DNA of 33,619 bases from Deltaproteobacteria bacterium (GTDB taxonomy: Bacteria > Desulfobacterota > Desulfuromonadia > Geobacterales > DSM-12255). The notes under the pieces are model-generated. The model made no database searches. It was given only the letters and a program-made list of their open reading frames with translations, and was not told the origin of the DNA. The position numbers and the translations under genes are program-made. Positions 15,996-24,244 of the stretch are shown here, piece by piece (within the stretch, counting starts at the first letter, position 1; the number at the start of each line of letters is the position of its first letter). The stretch lies in assembly GCA_021849045.1 (NCBI GenBank), contig JAJZTK010000030.1, positions 1 through 33,619 on the forward strand, written 5' to 3'.

Positions 15996-18659
15996 ATGGC
16001 AGCGAAGTACGTCTACTTCTTCGGCAACGGTACGGCCGAAGGAAACGCGGAGATGAAAAATCTCCTCGGCGGCAAGGGAGCCAACCTGGCGGAAATGACC
16101 AGCATCGGTCTGCCGGTACCACCCGGCTTCACCATCTCCACCGAAGTCTGTACCGAGTTCTACAGGAACGACAGTCAGTATCCGGCTGGGCTCACGGCCG
16201 AGGTTGAAACACACCTGCGGAAGGTCGAGGAGTTGATGGGACGCAGATTCGGCGACGCGAAGAACCCGCTCCTGGTCTCGGTCCGCTCCGGCGCACGGGC
16301 ATCCATGCCCGGCATGATGGACACGATCCTCAACCTGGGACTGAACGACACCACGGTCCAGGGAATCATCGCCCAGAGCGGCGACGAGCGCTTCGCCTAC
16401 GACGCCTACCGCCGCTTCGTGCAGATGTATTCCGACGTGGTCATGGGGATGGAAAAGGATATCCTGGAGCACCTGCTGGAGCAGAAGAAGGACGAAAAGG
16501 AGGTCCATCTCGACACCGACCTGACCGCAGCCGACTGGCGGGACCTGGTGACCAAGTTCAAGGCGAAGATCAAGGAGACCCTGGGCAAGCCGTTTCCGGA
16601 CGACCCACAGGAGCAACTCTGGGGCGCCATCGGTGCCGTGTTCGGCTCCTGGATGAACCAGCGGGCCATTACCTACCGGCGGTTGAACAGCATCCCGGCA
16701 GACTGGGGGACCGCGGTCAACGTCCAGTCCATGGTCTTCGGCAACATGGGGGACGACTGCGCCACCGGCGTCGCCTTCACCCGCGACCCTTCCACCGGCG
16801 ACAACTACTTTTACGGCGAGTACCTGGTGAACGCCCAGGGTGAGGACGTGGTGGCCGGCATCCGCACCCCGCAGCCGATCAACAACCACCAGAAAAAGCC
16901 GGGCGATCTCCCCTCCATGGAAGAGGTGCTCCCGGAGTGCTACGCCCAGTTGGCAAACATCCGGCAGATCCTGGAAAAGCATTACAAGGACATGCAGGAC
17001 ATCGAGTTCACCATCGAGAAGGGTAAACTCTTCATGCTCCAGACGAGAAACGGCAAACGGACCGCCAATGCGGCCATCAAGGTTGCCGTTGACATGGTGC
17101 AGGAAGGGCTGATCGACGAAAAGACCGCCGTGCTCCGCGTCCAGCCGTCCCAACTCGACCAGCTCCTCCACCCCTCACTCGACCCCAAAGCGGAAAAGAA
17201 CATCATCGCCAAGGGGCTGCCAGCCTCGCCGGGCGCTGCCAGCGGGGCAGTGATCTTCACCGCTGATGAGGCGGAGGCTGCTGCCAAGATCGGCCTCAAG
17301 GTGATCCTTGTTCGGGTGGAAACCAGCCCGGAGGACATCCACGGCATGCATGCCGCCCAGGGGATACTTACGGCCCGCGGAGGCATGACCTCCCACGCGG
17401 CGGTCGTGGCCCGCGGGATGGGCAAGTGCTGCGTGGCCGGCTGCGGCGACATCAAGGTCGACTACGCCAGCGACACCTTCATTGCCAAAGGTGGCGTGGT
17501 GGTCAAGAAGGGGGATGTCATCACCCTGGACGGCTCCACCGGCGAAGTCATGCTGGGCCAGGTGCCGACCGTCCCCCCCCAGTTGACCGGCGCCTTCGGC
17601 GTTCTGATGGGATGGGTGGACAAGTTCCGGAAACTGAAGGTCCGGACCAACGCCGACACCCCCAACGACTCCCGGGTGGCGCGGGAGTTCGGGGCCGAGG
17701 GGATCGGCCTGTGCCGGACCGAGCATATGTTCTTTGAAGCCGACCGGATCGCCGCGGTCCGGGAGATGATCCTGTCCGAAGAGCTGGAAGGACGGAAAAA
17801 GGCGCTGGCCAAGATCCTCCCGATGCAGAAGGGGGACTTCATCGGCATCTTCCGGGAGATGAAGGGGCTGCCGGTCACCATCCGCCTCCTCGATCCGCCG
17901 CTGCATGAGTTCCTCCCCCAGGAAGACAGGGAGATCGAGGCGCTCTCCCGTACCATGGGGGTTTCTGCCCAACAGCTGAAGCACAAGGTTGAGTCGCTGC
18001 ACGAGGTAAACCCGATGCTCGGCCACCGGGGATGTAGGCTGGGCCTTACCTACCCGGAGATTTACGACATGCAGGTCCAGGCCATCATGGAGGCGGCCTG
18101 CGAGCTGGTCAAGAACGAAGGGTTCAGTATCGTGCCGGAGATCATGATCCCGCTCATCGCTACGGTCAGCGAGCTGAAGGCGCTCAGGGCCAATGCAGTC
18201 ACGATCTGCGACGAGGTCATTGCCCGCTATGGCGTCAAGGTCGAATACCTGATCGGCACCATGATCGAACTGCCGCGGGCAGCCCTCACTGCCGACGAGA
18301 TCGCCACCGAGGCGGAGTTCTTCTCCTTCGGCACCAACGACCTGACGCAGACCACCTTCGGCCTCTCCCGCGACGACGCCGGCAAGTTCCTCCCCTTTTA
18401 CGTGGAGAACAACCTGCTGCCGGAAGACCCGTTTGTCTCGCTCGACCAGAGCGGCGTCGGCAAACTGGTAAAGATGGCCTGCGAATTGGGGCGCTCCACC
18501 CGTAAGCATATCAAGCTCGGCATCTGCGGCGAGCACGGCGGCGATCCGGCATCGGTGATCTTCTGCCACAACGTCGGCCTCGACTATGTTTCCTGCTCAC
18601 CCTTCCGGGTTCCCATCGCCAGGCTGGCCGCAGCCCATGCGGTGTTGGCCGGGAACTGA
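15996..18659 (+). CDS. ppdK: Pyruvate, phosphate dikinase
   Basis: This 887-residue enzyme interconverts ATP, phosphate and pyruvate with AMP, pyrophosphate and phosphoenolpyruvate, and can feed gluconeogenesis from acetate-derived pyruvate. The N-terminal ATP-grasp domain contains KNLLGGKGANLAEMTSIGLP and VRSGARASMPGMMDTILNLG. The swivelling phosphohistidine domain has ARGGMTSHAAVVARGMGK with H467. The C-terminal PEP/pyruvate barrel contains EGIGLCRTEHMFFE, EIMIPL, FSFGTNDLTQTTFG and the catalytic C844 in GICGEHGGDP. Length is normal. The start has a strong GAAGGAGGCAC site. An AT-rich 90-bp leader precedes it, but no clear promoter could be fixed. It stands alone between two terminators. 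Confidence 0.98.
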   Translation: MAAKYVYFFGNGTAEGNAEMKNLLGGKGANLAEMTSIGLPVPPGFTISTEVCTEFYRNDSQYPAGLTAEVETHLRKVEELMGRRFGDAKNPLLVSVRSGARASMPGMMDTILNLGLNDTTVQGIIAQSGDERFAYDAYRRFVQMYSDVVMGMEKDILEHLLEQKKDEKEVHLDTDLTAADWRDLVTKFKAKIKETLGKPFPDDPQEQLWGAIGAVFGSWMNQRAITYRRLNSIPADWGTAVNVQSMVFGNMGDDCATGVAFTRDPSTGDNYFYGEYLVNAQGEDVVAGIRTPQPINNHQKKPGDLPSMEEVLPECYAQLANIRQILEKHYKDMQDIEFTIEKGKLFMLQTRNGKRTANAAIKVAVDMVQEGLIDEKTAVLRVQPSQLDQLLHPSLDPKAEKNIIAKGLPASPGAASGAVIFTADEAEAAAKIGLKVILVRVETSPEDIHGMHAAQGILTARGGMTSHAAVVARGMGKCCVAGCGDIKVDYASDTFIAKGGVVVKKGDVITLDGSTGEVMLGQVPTVPPQLTGAFGVLMGWVDKFRKLKVRTNADTPNDSRVAREFGAEGIGLCRTEHMFFEADRIAAVREMILSEELEGRKKALAKILPMQKGDFIGIFREMKGLPVTIRLLDPPLHEFLPQEDREIEALSRTMGVSAQQLKHKVESLHEVNPMLGHRGCRLGLTYPEIYDMQVQAIMEAACELVKNEGFSIVPEIMIPLIATVSELKALRANAVTICDEVIARYGVKVEYLIGTMIELPRAALTADEIATEAEFFSFGTNDLTQTTFGLSRDDAGKFLPFYVENNLLPEDPFVSLDQSGVGKLVKMACELGRSTRKHIKLGICGEHGGDPASVIFCHNVGLDYVSCSPFRVPIARLAAAHAVLAGN

Positions 18660-18720
18660 CTCAAACGGCTCTGGCCGAATTTCGAGGTAGTCAAGGGGAA
18701 CACAAAGGGCTGGACAACGA

Positions 18721-18753
18721 AAAGCCCCGGAGAACCGCTCCGGGGCTTTTTTT
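18721..18753 (+). terminator. Intrinsic terminator of ppdK
   Basis: AAAGCCCCGGAG (18721-18732) pairs perfectly with CTCCGGGGCTTT (18738-18749) around a 5-nt loop and is followed by a T-run. It ends 15 bp before the next ATG, so that small gene either depends on read-through or has its promoter within or before the hairpin. Confidence 0.92.
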
Positions 18754-18768
18754 GCAAAGGAGACAAAA

Positions 18769-18996
18769 ATGACGCATCGCCTGACAGCTGCACTGCTACT
18801 CGCAATCTGTCTTGCTGCGACCGGTTGCAGCGGCGACAAGGGAAAGGAACTGTTCGACACCGCCCAGTTCGAGGAGAAGCAGAATAATCGGGAGCACGCA
18901 ACGAAACTCTATGAGGAGATCGTCCGAAAGTACCCGGACAGCCCGATGGCAGCCAAAGCGAAGGAGAGGCTGAACGCTCTAACGGTCAAGCAGTAA
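18769..18996 (+). CDS. Small TPR-like lipoprotein
   Basis: ATG 18769 follows GCAAAGGAGAC. The 75-residue product has a lipoprotein signal peptide (LTAALLLAICLAATGC) with the modified cysteine at about residue 20. A single helical-hairpin unit follows (ELFDTAQFEEKQNNREHATK, then LYEEIVRKYPDSPMAAKAKE), similar to the TPR/BamD-type repeat motif. It is probably anchored in the envelope as a small interaction module. Only one repeat is present, far shorter than BamD or CpoB. The partner is unknown. Confidence 0.8.
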   Translation: MTHRLTAALLLAICLAATGCSGDKGKELFDTAQFEEKQNNREHATKLYEEIVRKYPDSPMAAKAKERLNALTVKQ

Positions 18997-19055
18997 GGGC
19001 AGGCACAAGGGAAAAGGATTGACAACAAACCCCGATCCTCACTCCTTGACCTGTC

Positions 19056-19619
19056 TTATCTGACCAGTTTGGACAGCTTCTTGAACTCTTCGGTGCCCGC
19101 CACCCGAAGCAGCTGGAACAGGGCCGCCTCGGTGGAGGTTATGACCGCACCGGCGTCCCGCGCAGCCTCCAGCCCGATGAACCAGTTCTCCTTGCGCCGG
19201 CTCATGACCGCATCGCGAACAACGTGTACGACAAAGCCCGCATCGAGCAGCTGCAGGACGGTCTGGAGCACGCAGACGTGGGTCTCCATCCCCGTGATGA
19301 TCACCTGCCTGCGGCCAAGGATCTTCAGTTTTTCCACAAAGGTATCGTCGCCACAACAGCTGAAGGTCATCTTCTCCAGCGCGGCATCGGTGAGCCGTTC
19401 CGCGAGAACCGGCAGGGTCTCGCCCAATCCCTTCACATATTGCTCGGTAGCCACCATCGGCAGCGCAAGCTCACGGGCCGTCTCCTGAAGGATGACGACA
19501 TTGCCGGTCAACCGCTCCAGAATCTTCTCGTTCATTGCCCGGCAGAGCTTTTCCTGCACATCGATCACCACCAGTACGGCCTGGCTCCTGTCCAGCATGA
19601 ACTTTTCCGCAACACTCAT
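19056..19619 (-). CDS. Isochorismatase-family cysteine hydrolase (YcaC-like)
   Basis: This 187-residue protein starts at ATG 19619 behind AAGGAGAAAG. It belongs to the isochorismatase-like hydrolases, small alpha/beta amidases with a D-K-C triad. Here the triad is D20 (VVIDVQEKL), K83 (LEKMTFSCC) and C116 (GMETHVCVLQTV). The family includes nicotinamidases, N-carbamoylsarcosine hydrolases and YcaC-type enzymes of unknown substrate. Length and the MSRRKENWFIGLEAARDAGA region favour the YcaC-like group. It starts only 30 bp after the NtrC-like gene, so it is probably the last gene of that operon. The substrate is unknown. Confidence 0.88.
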   Translation of the reverse strand: MSVAEKFMLDRSQAVLVVIDVQEKLCRAMNEKILERLTGNVVILQETARELALPMVATEQYVKGLGETLPVLAERLTDAALEKMTFSCCGDDTFVEKLKILGRRQVIITGMETHVCVLQTVLQLLDAGFVVHVVRDAVMSRRKENWFIGLEAARDAGAVITSTEAALFQLLRVAGTEEFKKLSKLVR

Positions 19620-19649
19620 GGCTTTCTCCTTGGTTGATTGTTGAGTGGT

Positions 19650-21089
19650 CTAGTCTTTCTTCACCGGAATCCCCAGTTCCGTAATCCTCTTCCTCAGGGT
19701 ATTCCGGTTGATGCCGAGTATCGAAGCCGCCCGGACCTGGTTCCCCCGCGTCTTTTCCAGTACGAACCTGATAAGCGGCCTCTCCACCTGCTCCAGCACC
19801 ATGGCGTGAACATCGCCGCTCTCCAGCTTGTCCAGATTGATAAGACTGCTCCTGAGTTTCGTCTCCACCAGGCTTTCCAGGGAAAGCTCCTCGCTTGGGG
19901 CCTGACTGCTCCCCTTTTCCCGGCGGAGCCCGGGGAAGTCCGCCACGGTCAGCAACGGGTCGGCAGACAGGATGATTGCCCGCTTGATGGTGTTTTCAAG
20001 CTCCCGGACGTTGCCGGGCCACGAGTAGCCCATCAGGAACTGCATCGCCTCGCCGTCGATCTGCTTGGGCGGAATCTCCAGCTCCGCAGAGGTCTTCTTC
20101 AGGAAGAAATCGGCCAGGAGCGGGATATCTTCGGACCGTTCCCTAAGCGGCACCAGCTGGAGCGGCACCACGTTGAGGCGATAGTAGAGATCCTCCCGGA
20201 ACCCCTTTTCCCGCACCAGCTGTTCCAGCTCCTGGTTGGTCGCCGCCACGATCCGGACATCCACCCTGAGGCTCTGGTTGCCGCCGGTCCGGGTAACCTC
20301 CCGCTCCTGCAGCACCCGCAGGATCTTGGCCTGCAGATCCAGCGGCATGTCGCCGATCTCGTCCAGGAAAATGGTGCCGCCGTTGGCCTGCTCGAACTTG
20401 CCGAGCTTCCGTTCGGTGGCGCCGGTGAACGACCCCTTCTCGAAGCCGAACAGTTCGCTCTCCAGGAGCTCCTTGGGGATGGCGGCGCAGTTGAGGGCGA
20501 TGAACGGCTTGCCGATGCGGCGCGAGTTGAAATGGATGGCCCGGGCGATCAGCTCCTTGCCGGTGCCGGACTCCCCCTGAATCAGGATGGTCATGTCGCT
20601 GGGGGCCACCTTGCCGATGGTCTTGTAGATCTCCCGCATGGCCGGCGAGTTGCCGATGATGTTCTTTTCCAGTTGATAGCGGTCCTTCAGCTCCTCCTTG
20701 AGGACCGCCACTTGGGAAGTCATCTCCCGTGCCCGGCTTACCTTTTCGATCAGGGCGTCAATCACATCCAGATCGAACGGCTTGGTGAGATAGTCGTAGG
20801 CGCCCCGCTTCATCGCCTCCACAGCGTTACGCATGCTCGCTTCGGCGGTCATGATCACCATGAGAAGGTCGCTTCTCACCTCCCGAGCCTTTTCCAGGAG
20901 ATCGAGTCCGGAGATGCCAGGCATCTTGATATCCAGGATGGCCAGGTCGTAGCTCGCCGCCTGGATCAGGCGCAGCGCCTCGTCCCCGTCCCTGGCGAGA
21001 TCCACCGTATACCCTTTTTTGCGCAAAGCCTTGGAAAGGACCCAGCGCATGCTCTCTTCGTCGTCGGCAACTAAAATACGGTTAATCAT
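19650..21089 (-). CDS. NtrC-family sigma-54-dependent response regulator
   Basis: This 479-residue activator starts at ATG 21089 behind CGAGG. A receiver domain (about 1-120) has the phosphorylation site in YDLAILDIKMPGISGLDLLE. The AAA+ domain (about 137-370) has Walker A GESGTGKE and Walker B GGTIFLDEIGDMP. The sigma-54 contact loop reads GSFTGA instead of the usual GAFTGA. A C-terminal Fis-type helix-turn-helix reads VRAASILGINRNTLRKRITE. An extended open frame upstream (to 21158) runs through the intergenic inverted repeat and is not coding. The cognate kinase is directly upstream. By gene order it resembles NtrC, but the regulon (nitrogen or otherwise) cannot be read from the sequence. 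Confidence 0.93.
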   Translation of the reverse strand: MINRILVADDEESMRWVLSKALRKKGYTVDLARDGDEALRLIQAASYDLAILDIKMPGISGLDLLEKAREVRSDLLMVIMTAEASMRNAVEAMKRGAYDYLTKPFDLDVIDALIEKVSRAREMTSQVAVLKEELKDRYQLEKNIIGNSPAMREIYKTIGKVAPSDMTILIQGESGTGKELIARAIHFNSRRIGKPFIALNCAAIPKELLESELFGFEKGSFTGATERKLGKFEQANGGTIFLDEIGDMPLDLQAKILRVLQEREVTRTGGNQSLRVDVRIVAATNQELEQLVREKGFREDLYYRLNVVPLQLVPLRERSEDIPLLADFFLKKTSAELEIPPKQIDGEAMQFLMGYSWPGNVRELENTIKRAIILSADPLLTVADFPGLRREKGSSQAPSEELSLESLVETKLRSSLINLDKLESGDVHAMVLEQVERPLIRFVLEKTRGNQVRAASILGINRNTLRKRITELGIPVKKD

Positions 21090-21099
21090 AAGAACCTCG

Positions 21100-21150
21100 G
21101 TTCGATGTTCGATGTTCGACGTTATAAAACTCGAACATCGAACATCGAAC
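21100..21150. repeat. Perfect 20-bp inverted repeat between kinase and regulator genes
   Basis: The left arm 21100-21119 consists of tandem GTTCGAT-like units and is the exact reverse complement of the right arm 21131-21150, around an 11-nt loop (CGTTATAAAAC). It begins four bases after the kinase stop codon and ends right before the regulator's GAGG ribosome binding site. The transcript would form a 20-bp hairpin with no T-run. Confidence 0.9.
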
Positions 21151-21154
21151 AGCT

Positions 21155-22249
21155 TCATTGAATTAACGGCAGCATCACCGTAAACGTCGTTCCCCTGCCA
21201 AGGTCGGACTCCACCTTCAGCATCCCCCGGTGTTCGGCCACGATCTTCTGACAGATGGCCAGGCCGAGGCCGGTCCCTCGCGCCTTGGTGGTAAAGAACG
21301 GGGTAAACAGGTTGTCCAGCACCTCCGGCGGAATCCCCGGCCCGTTATCGCTCACATCCAGGGCCACCATCCGGGAACGACCCTCCCCCTTCTGGGTCAT
21401 GCTGTAATCGGCCACGATCCGGCTCGTGATCCTGACCATCCCCTCCTCGGCAACGGCCTCCACGGCGTTTCGGATCAGGTTCAGCAGGAGTTGGGTGATC
21501 AGCCCCTCGTCCACCAGGACAGGCGGGATACTCGGGTCCAGGTGCTGCTGGAAGACAATGCTCTTACCAACGACTGCCCGCTTCTGGAGCAGCACCAGAT
21601 CGCCCAGTACCTTGTGGATATTGACCCGCGACAACTGCAGCTTGCGGGGCGCGGCCAGGTGCAGCAGCTCTTCGACTATCCGGTTGACCCGCTTGACCTC
21701 CTTGAGCACCACCCGGATATGCTCCTGAAGTTCCGAATCATCCGACAGCTCCATCTCCAGGAGCTGGGCCGCCCCCGTTATCCCTCCCAACGGGTTCTTG
21801 ATCTCGTGGGCCAGACCGGCGGCCAGGGTACCCAGCGACGACAACCGGTCGGAGTGGCGGACTGCCGCCTCCAGTTCCCGGATGCTGGTCAGATCCCGCA
21901 GCACCACGATGGTCCCGACCCGCTCGCCGCTGCTCATCAGGAGCGGCGAGGTGATGACGCTCACCGGGGTGATCTTTCCCAGCTTGCGCAGCACCACATT
22001 CTCGTGGTCGGCAACGCTCATCCCGGTGGCGGCGGTCTTTTGGACCATCTCCAGCAGCGCCCCCTCCCCCTTGAACAGGGTGGTGAACGGGGCACCATAG
22101 GCCTGACGCCGTGAGACACCGGCAATCTCCTCGGCCGCCGGGTTCATAAGCGTCACCAGACCATCGCGGTCGATGACGACGACGCCGTCGCCCACGCTGT
22201 CGATGACGTTGGAAAAGAACTCCTGGCTTGTGTCAACCCGCTGTGTCAT
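21155..22249 (-). CDS. NtrB-like PAS sensor histidine kinase
   Basis: This 364-residue kinase is soluble, with no membrane segments. It has a PAS domain (about 10-120, VGDGVVVIDRDGLVTLMNPA), a HisKA dimerisation domain with the phosphorylated His in GLAHEIKNPLGG, and a HATPase domain with N-box LIRNAVEAV, G1 DNGPGIP, F-box FTPFFTTK and G2 GTGLGLAI. This is the NtrB/GlnL architecture. Its ATG overlaps the dusB stop codon by four bases, so they are translationally coupled. It should phosphorylate the NtrC-like regulator downstream. The signal sensed by the PAS domain is unknown. Confidence 0.93.
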   Translation of the reverse strand: MTQRVDTSQEFFSNVIDSVGDGVVVIDRDGLVTLMNPAAEEIAGVSRRQAYGAPFTTLFKGEGALLEMVQKTAATGMSVADHENVVLRKLGKITPVSVITSPLLMSSGERVGTIVVLRDLTSIRELEAAVRHSDRLSSLGTLAAGLAHEIKNPLGGITGAAQLLEMELSDDSELQEHIRVVLKEVKRVNRIVEELLHLAAPRKLQLSRVNIHKVLGDLVLLQKRAVVGKSIVFQQHLDPSIPPVLVDEGLITQLLLNLIRNAVEAVAEEGMVRITSRIVADYSMTQKGEGRSRMVALDVSDNGPGIPPEVLDNLFTPFFTTKARGTGLGLAICQKIVAEHRGMLKVESDLGRGTTFTVMLPLIQ

Positions 22250-23211
22250 TGGCCGAAAAACTCCTCCATGGCCGCTATCAGCTCATCGACCGTGGCCAAT
22301 CGATTCACCCGATCCCGAAACTGGGCCGCGCCGGGAATCCCCTTGGCATACCAGGCCGCATGCTTGCGCATCTCCAGCACCGCCACCCGTTCACCGGCCG
22401 TGGCCACAAACAGTTCCAGGTGACGCCGGGCCACGGCCAGCCGCTCGGCCGGGGTCGGCACGGCAGGCTCCTTACCCCGGAGGAGGGCCAGCGACTGGCG
22501 AAACAGCCAGGGGTTCCCCAACCCGCCCCGGGCGATCATCACCCCGTCGCAGCCGGTCTCCGCCAGCATGGCCGTCACGTCGCCCGGCCGGAACAGGTCC
22601 CCGCTGCCGATCACCGGAATGGCGAGGGCCTTTTTCAGCTCCCGGAGACGGCTCCAGTCGGCGCGCCCCTCGAACATCTGGGCACGGCTCCGGGGGTGCA
22701 GGGTCACGGCATCGCACCCCTCTTCCTCGGCGATCCTGCCGATCTCCAGAAAGGTCGGCTCCTCGCAGGTCCAGCCGGTGCGGATCTTGATGGTCAACGG
22801 GAGGCCGGTGGCCCGCCGCACCGCCCTGACGATCGCCCGCACCTTGGCCGGCTCGCGCAGCAGGGCGCTGCCGGCACCGCTCCCCACCACCTTGCGCACC
22901 GGACACCCCATGTTGATGTCGATCAGTTCCCCGTGCCCCTCCACGAGCCGCGCCGCCTCTGCCAGGAGCGACGGGTCGTCGCCGAAGAGCTGTATCCCCA
23001 GGGGCCGGTCCTCGGGGGTGCCGACAATGAGGGCGAAGCTCTTCTGCCCCTCCCGGACCAGGCCGTTCACGCTCACCATCTCGGTAAAGCAGAGCGCTGC
23101 CCCTTCCTCTCGGGCAATGAGCCGGAACGGAAGATTGGTGATCCCGGCCATGGGGGCGAGCAGCAAAGGATTGGTCAGGACCAGGGAACCTATTTTGAGT
23201 GGTTGTGTCAT
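22246..23211 (-). CDS. dusB: tRNA-dihydrouridine synthase (DusB/NifR3 family)
   Basis: This 321-residue FMN enzyme reduces uridines in the tRNA D-loop. The TIM barrel starts with PLLLAPMAGITNLPFRLIAR. The catalytic cysteine is in DINMGCPVRKVVGSGAGSAL. FMN and RNA-binding motifs KIRTGW, TLHPRSRAQMFEGRADW, VIGSGDLF and VMIARGGLGNPWLF are present. ATG 23211 fits the family start, but no ribosome binding site is visible. The open frame extends upstream to a TTG at 23304 without family-like sequence. A hairpin occupies the leader. The dusB-kinase-regulator order matches the nifR3-ntrB-ntrC operons of alphaproteobacteria. Confidence 0.94.
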   Translation of the reverse strand: MTQPLKIGSLVLTNPLLLAPMAGITNLPFRLIAREEGAALCFTEMVSVNGLVREGQKSFALIVGTPEDRPLGIQLFGDDPSLLAEAARLVEGHGELIDINMGCPVRKVVGSGAGSALLREPAKVRAIVRAVRRATGLPLTIKIRTGWTCEEPTFLEIGRIAEEEGCDAVTLHPRSRAQMFEGRADWSRLRELKKALAIPVIGSGDLFRPGDVTAMLAETGCDGVMIARGGLGNPWLFRQSLALLRGKEPAVPTPAERLAVARRHLELFVATAGERVAVLEMRKHAAWYAKGIPGAAQFRDRVNRLATVDELIAAMEEFFGQ

Positions 23212-23228
23212 GGAGCAGAATAAAAGAG

Positions 23229-23261
23229 AGGTGGGGCTCCATTGTATGCGGCTCCCCACCT
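23229..23261 (-). promoter_or_regulatory. Stem-loop in the dusB leader
   Basis: On the minus strand AGGTGGGG (23261-23254) pairs with CCCCACCT (23236-23229) around a 17-nt loop, followed by TCTCTTTTATTC and then the dusB ATG 18 bp on. It may be a terminator for the upstream receiver-domain gene or an attenuator of dusB. Upstream of it, TTGCCT and TAACAT with a 16-bp spacer are a weak promoter candidate (near 23280-23307). Confidence 0.4.
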
Positions 23262-23359
23262 GCTTAATTTTTGGGCATGTTATCACAGCGGAGAAAAAAG
23301 GCAAGATTTTTTCCGCAGCGGTACGCTGAAGAAAAAATGTTTGAAATCAACAGATTGGT

Positions 23360-24097
23360 TCAGGAGCGCCGGCGCAGATAGGCGAGAAACTCGTCGCGGC
23401 TGAGGTCCTTTTTCCGCACCAGGTGCTCCACCTCGCGACTCATGGCGAGTCGCTCCCCCTCCTTCATGGAATCCTTCAGCAGCACGAAGAACGGGATTTT
23501 CCCGGTCTGGGGAAAGAGCTGAAAGCGCTCCAGGAGCTCGAATGCGGACATATCCGGTAGCATGAGGGCCGAGAAGACAAGATAGGGATGGGTGGTAGTG
23601 GCGAGGGCAAGACCCTCTTTACCGGTATAGCCGTTCACCACGCTGAAGCCGAGATGATCGAGTGCCCGGGTTACCCGCTCCTCCCCTTTGCGGGTTACGA
23701 CGAGGGTCTGGAGATCGTAGTCTTCGGTGTCCTCGGTGAGTCCGAACACCGCAAGACGCTCGGCCATATGCTCCGGATCAACCGGGAGAAGAAAGAAGCC
23801 GGCCACCGGAAAGACCCCGCCCACCTTCCCCTTTTCACTGAGGAACACGGGAAGGACCGGAATATTGCGGGTTTCCGGATTCCCCTTGAGGGTCAGAAGC
23901 GTTCCCCAGCCGTCGGCAGAATGGGGCGACAGATCGAGGACAATTCCCAGCGGGCGCTCCTCGGCCAGTTCTTCAATCCGGGCTGTGCGCGCTCGATATC
24001 CTCCTTCGGCCAGATAGCTGCAGATCACCGCACCGCGCTCGATCTGCTCGCCCAGCCCCATCAGCCAGAGTTCCCGTTCGTTGACGGTATCCCTCAT
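23360..24097 (-). CDS. Protein with two degenerate response-regulator receiver domains
   Basis: The start ATG 24097 follows ATGGAGGGG; the open frame continues upstream without a better start. The 245-residue product appears to be two tandem receiver-like folds without an output domain. The first (about 15-120) keeps an aspartate in GIVLDLSPHSADGW, but the usual KP-loop reads LPVDP. The second (about 128-240) has FSALMLPDMSAFELLERF, with Ser where the phospho-Asp should be, although KKD remains near the end. The double acidic pocket is missing in both, so phosphorylation is doubtful. It probably acts as a protein-interaction module. It is upstream of, and co-oriented with, the dusB operon. 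Confidence 0.75.
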   Translation of the reverse strand: MRDTVNERELWLMGLGEQIERGAVICSYLAEGGYRARTARIEELAEERPLGIVLDLSPHSADGWGTLLTLKGNPETRNIPVLPVFLSEKGKVGGVFPVAGFFLLPVDPEHMAERLAVFGLTEDTEDYDLQTLVVTRKGEERVTRALDHLGFSVVNGYTGKEGLALATTTHPYLVFSALMLPDMSAFELLERFQLFPQTGKIPFFVLLKDSMKEGERLAMSREVEHLVRKKDLSRDEFLAYLRRRS

Positions 24098-24183
24098 AGC
24101 GGTGTCACCCCTCCATGCATAACGCTTATTGAATCCTTTATCATACTTTCGGCGCACTGCAACCGAACTTGACCCGTGAGCCG

Positions 24184-24212
24184 TTGAAAATTGGCGTTTT
24201 GTGTGATAGCGT
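24184..24212 (+). promoter_or_regulatory. Weak candidate promoter of the DUF362 gene
   Basis: TTGAAA (24184-24189) and TAGCGT (24207-24212) with a 17-bp spacer lie about 33 bp before ATG 24245 in the divergent gap. The -10 match is poor. Confidence 0.3.
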
Positions 24213-24244
24213 CCTACAATCACCCCGCTATGGAGGAACGCACC

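Noticed and set aside
19638-21074. 478-residue plus-strand frame
   Set aside because: It is antisense to the NtrC-like regulator; composition is shadow-like (Pro/His/Leu/Gln-rich) and there is no ribosome binding site.
21100-21150. CRISPR-like array from repeated GTTCGAT units
   Set aside because: The units are heptamers in tandem within an inverted repeat, with no spacers and no cas genes.
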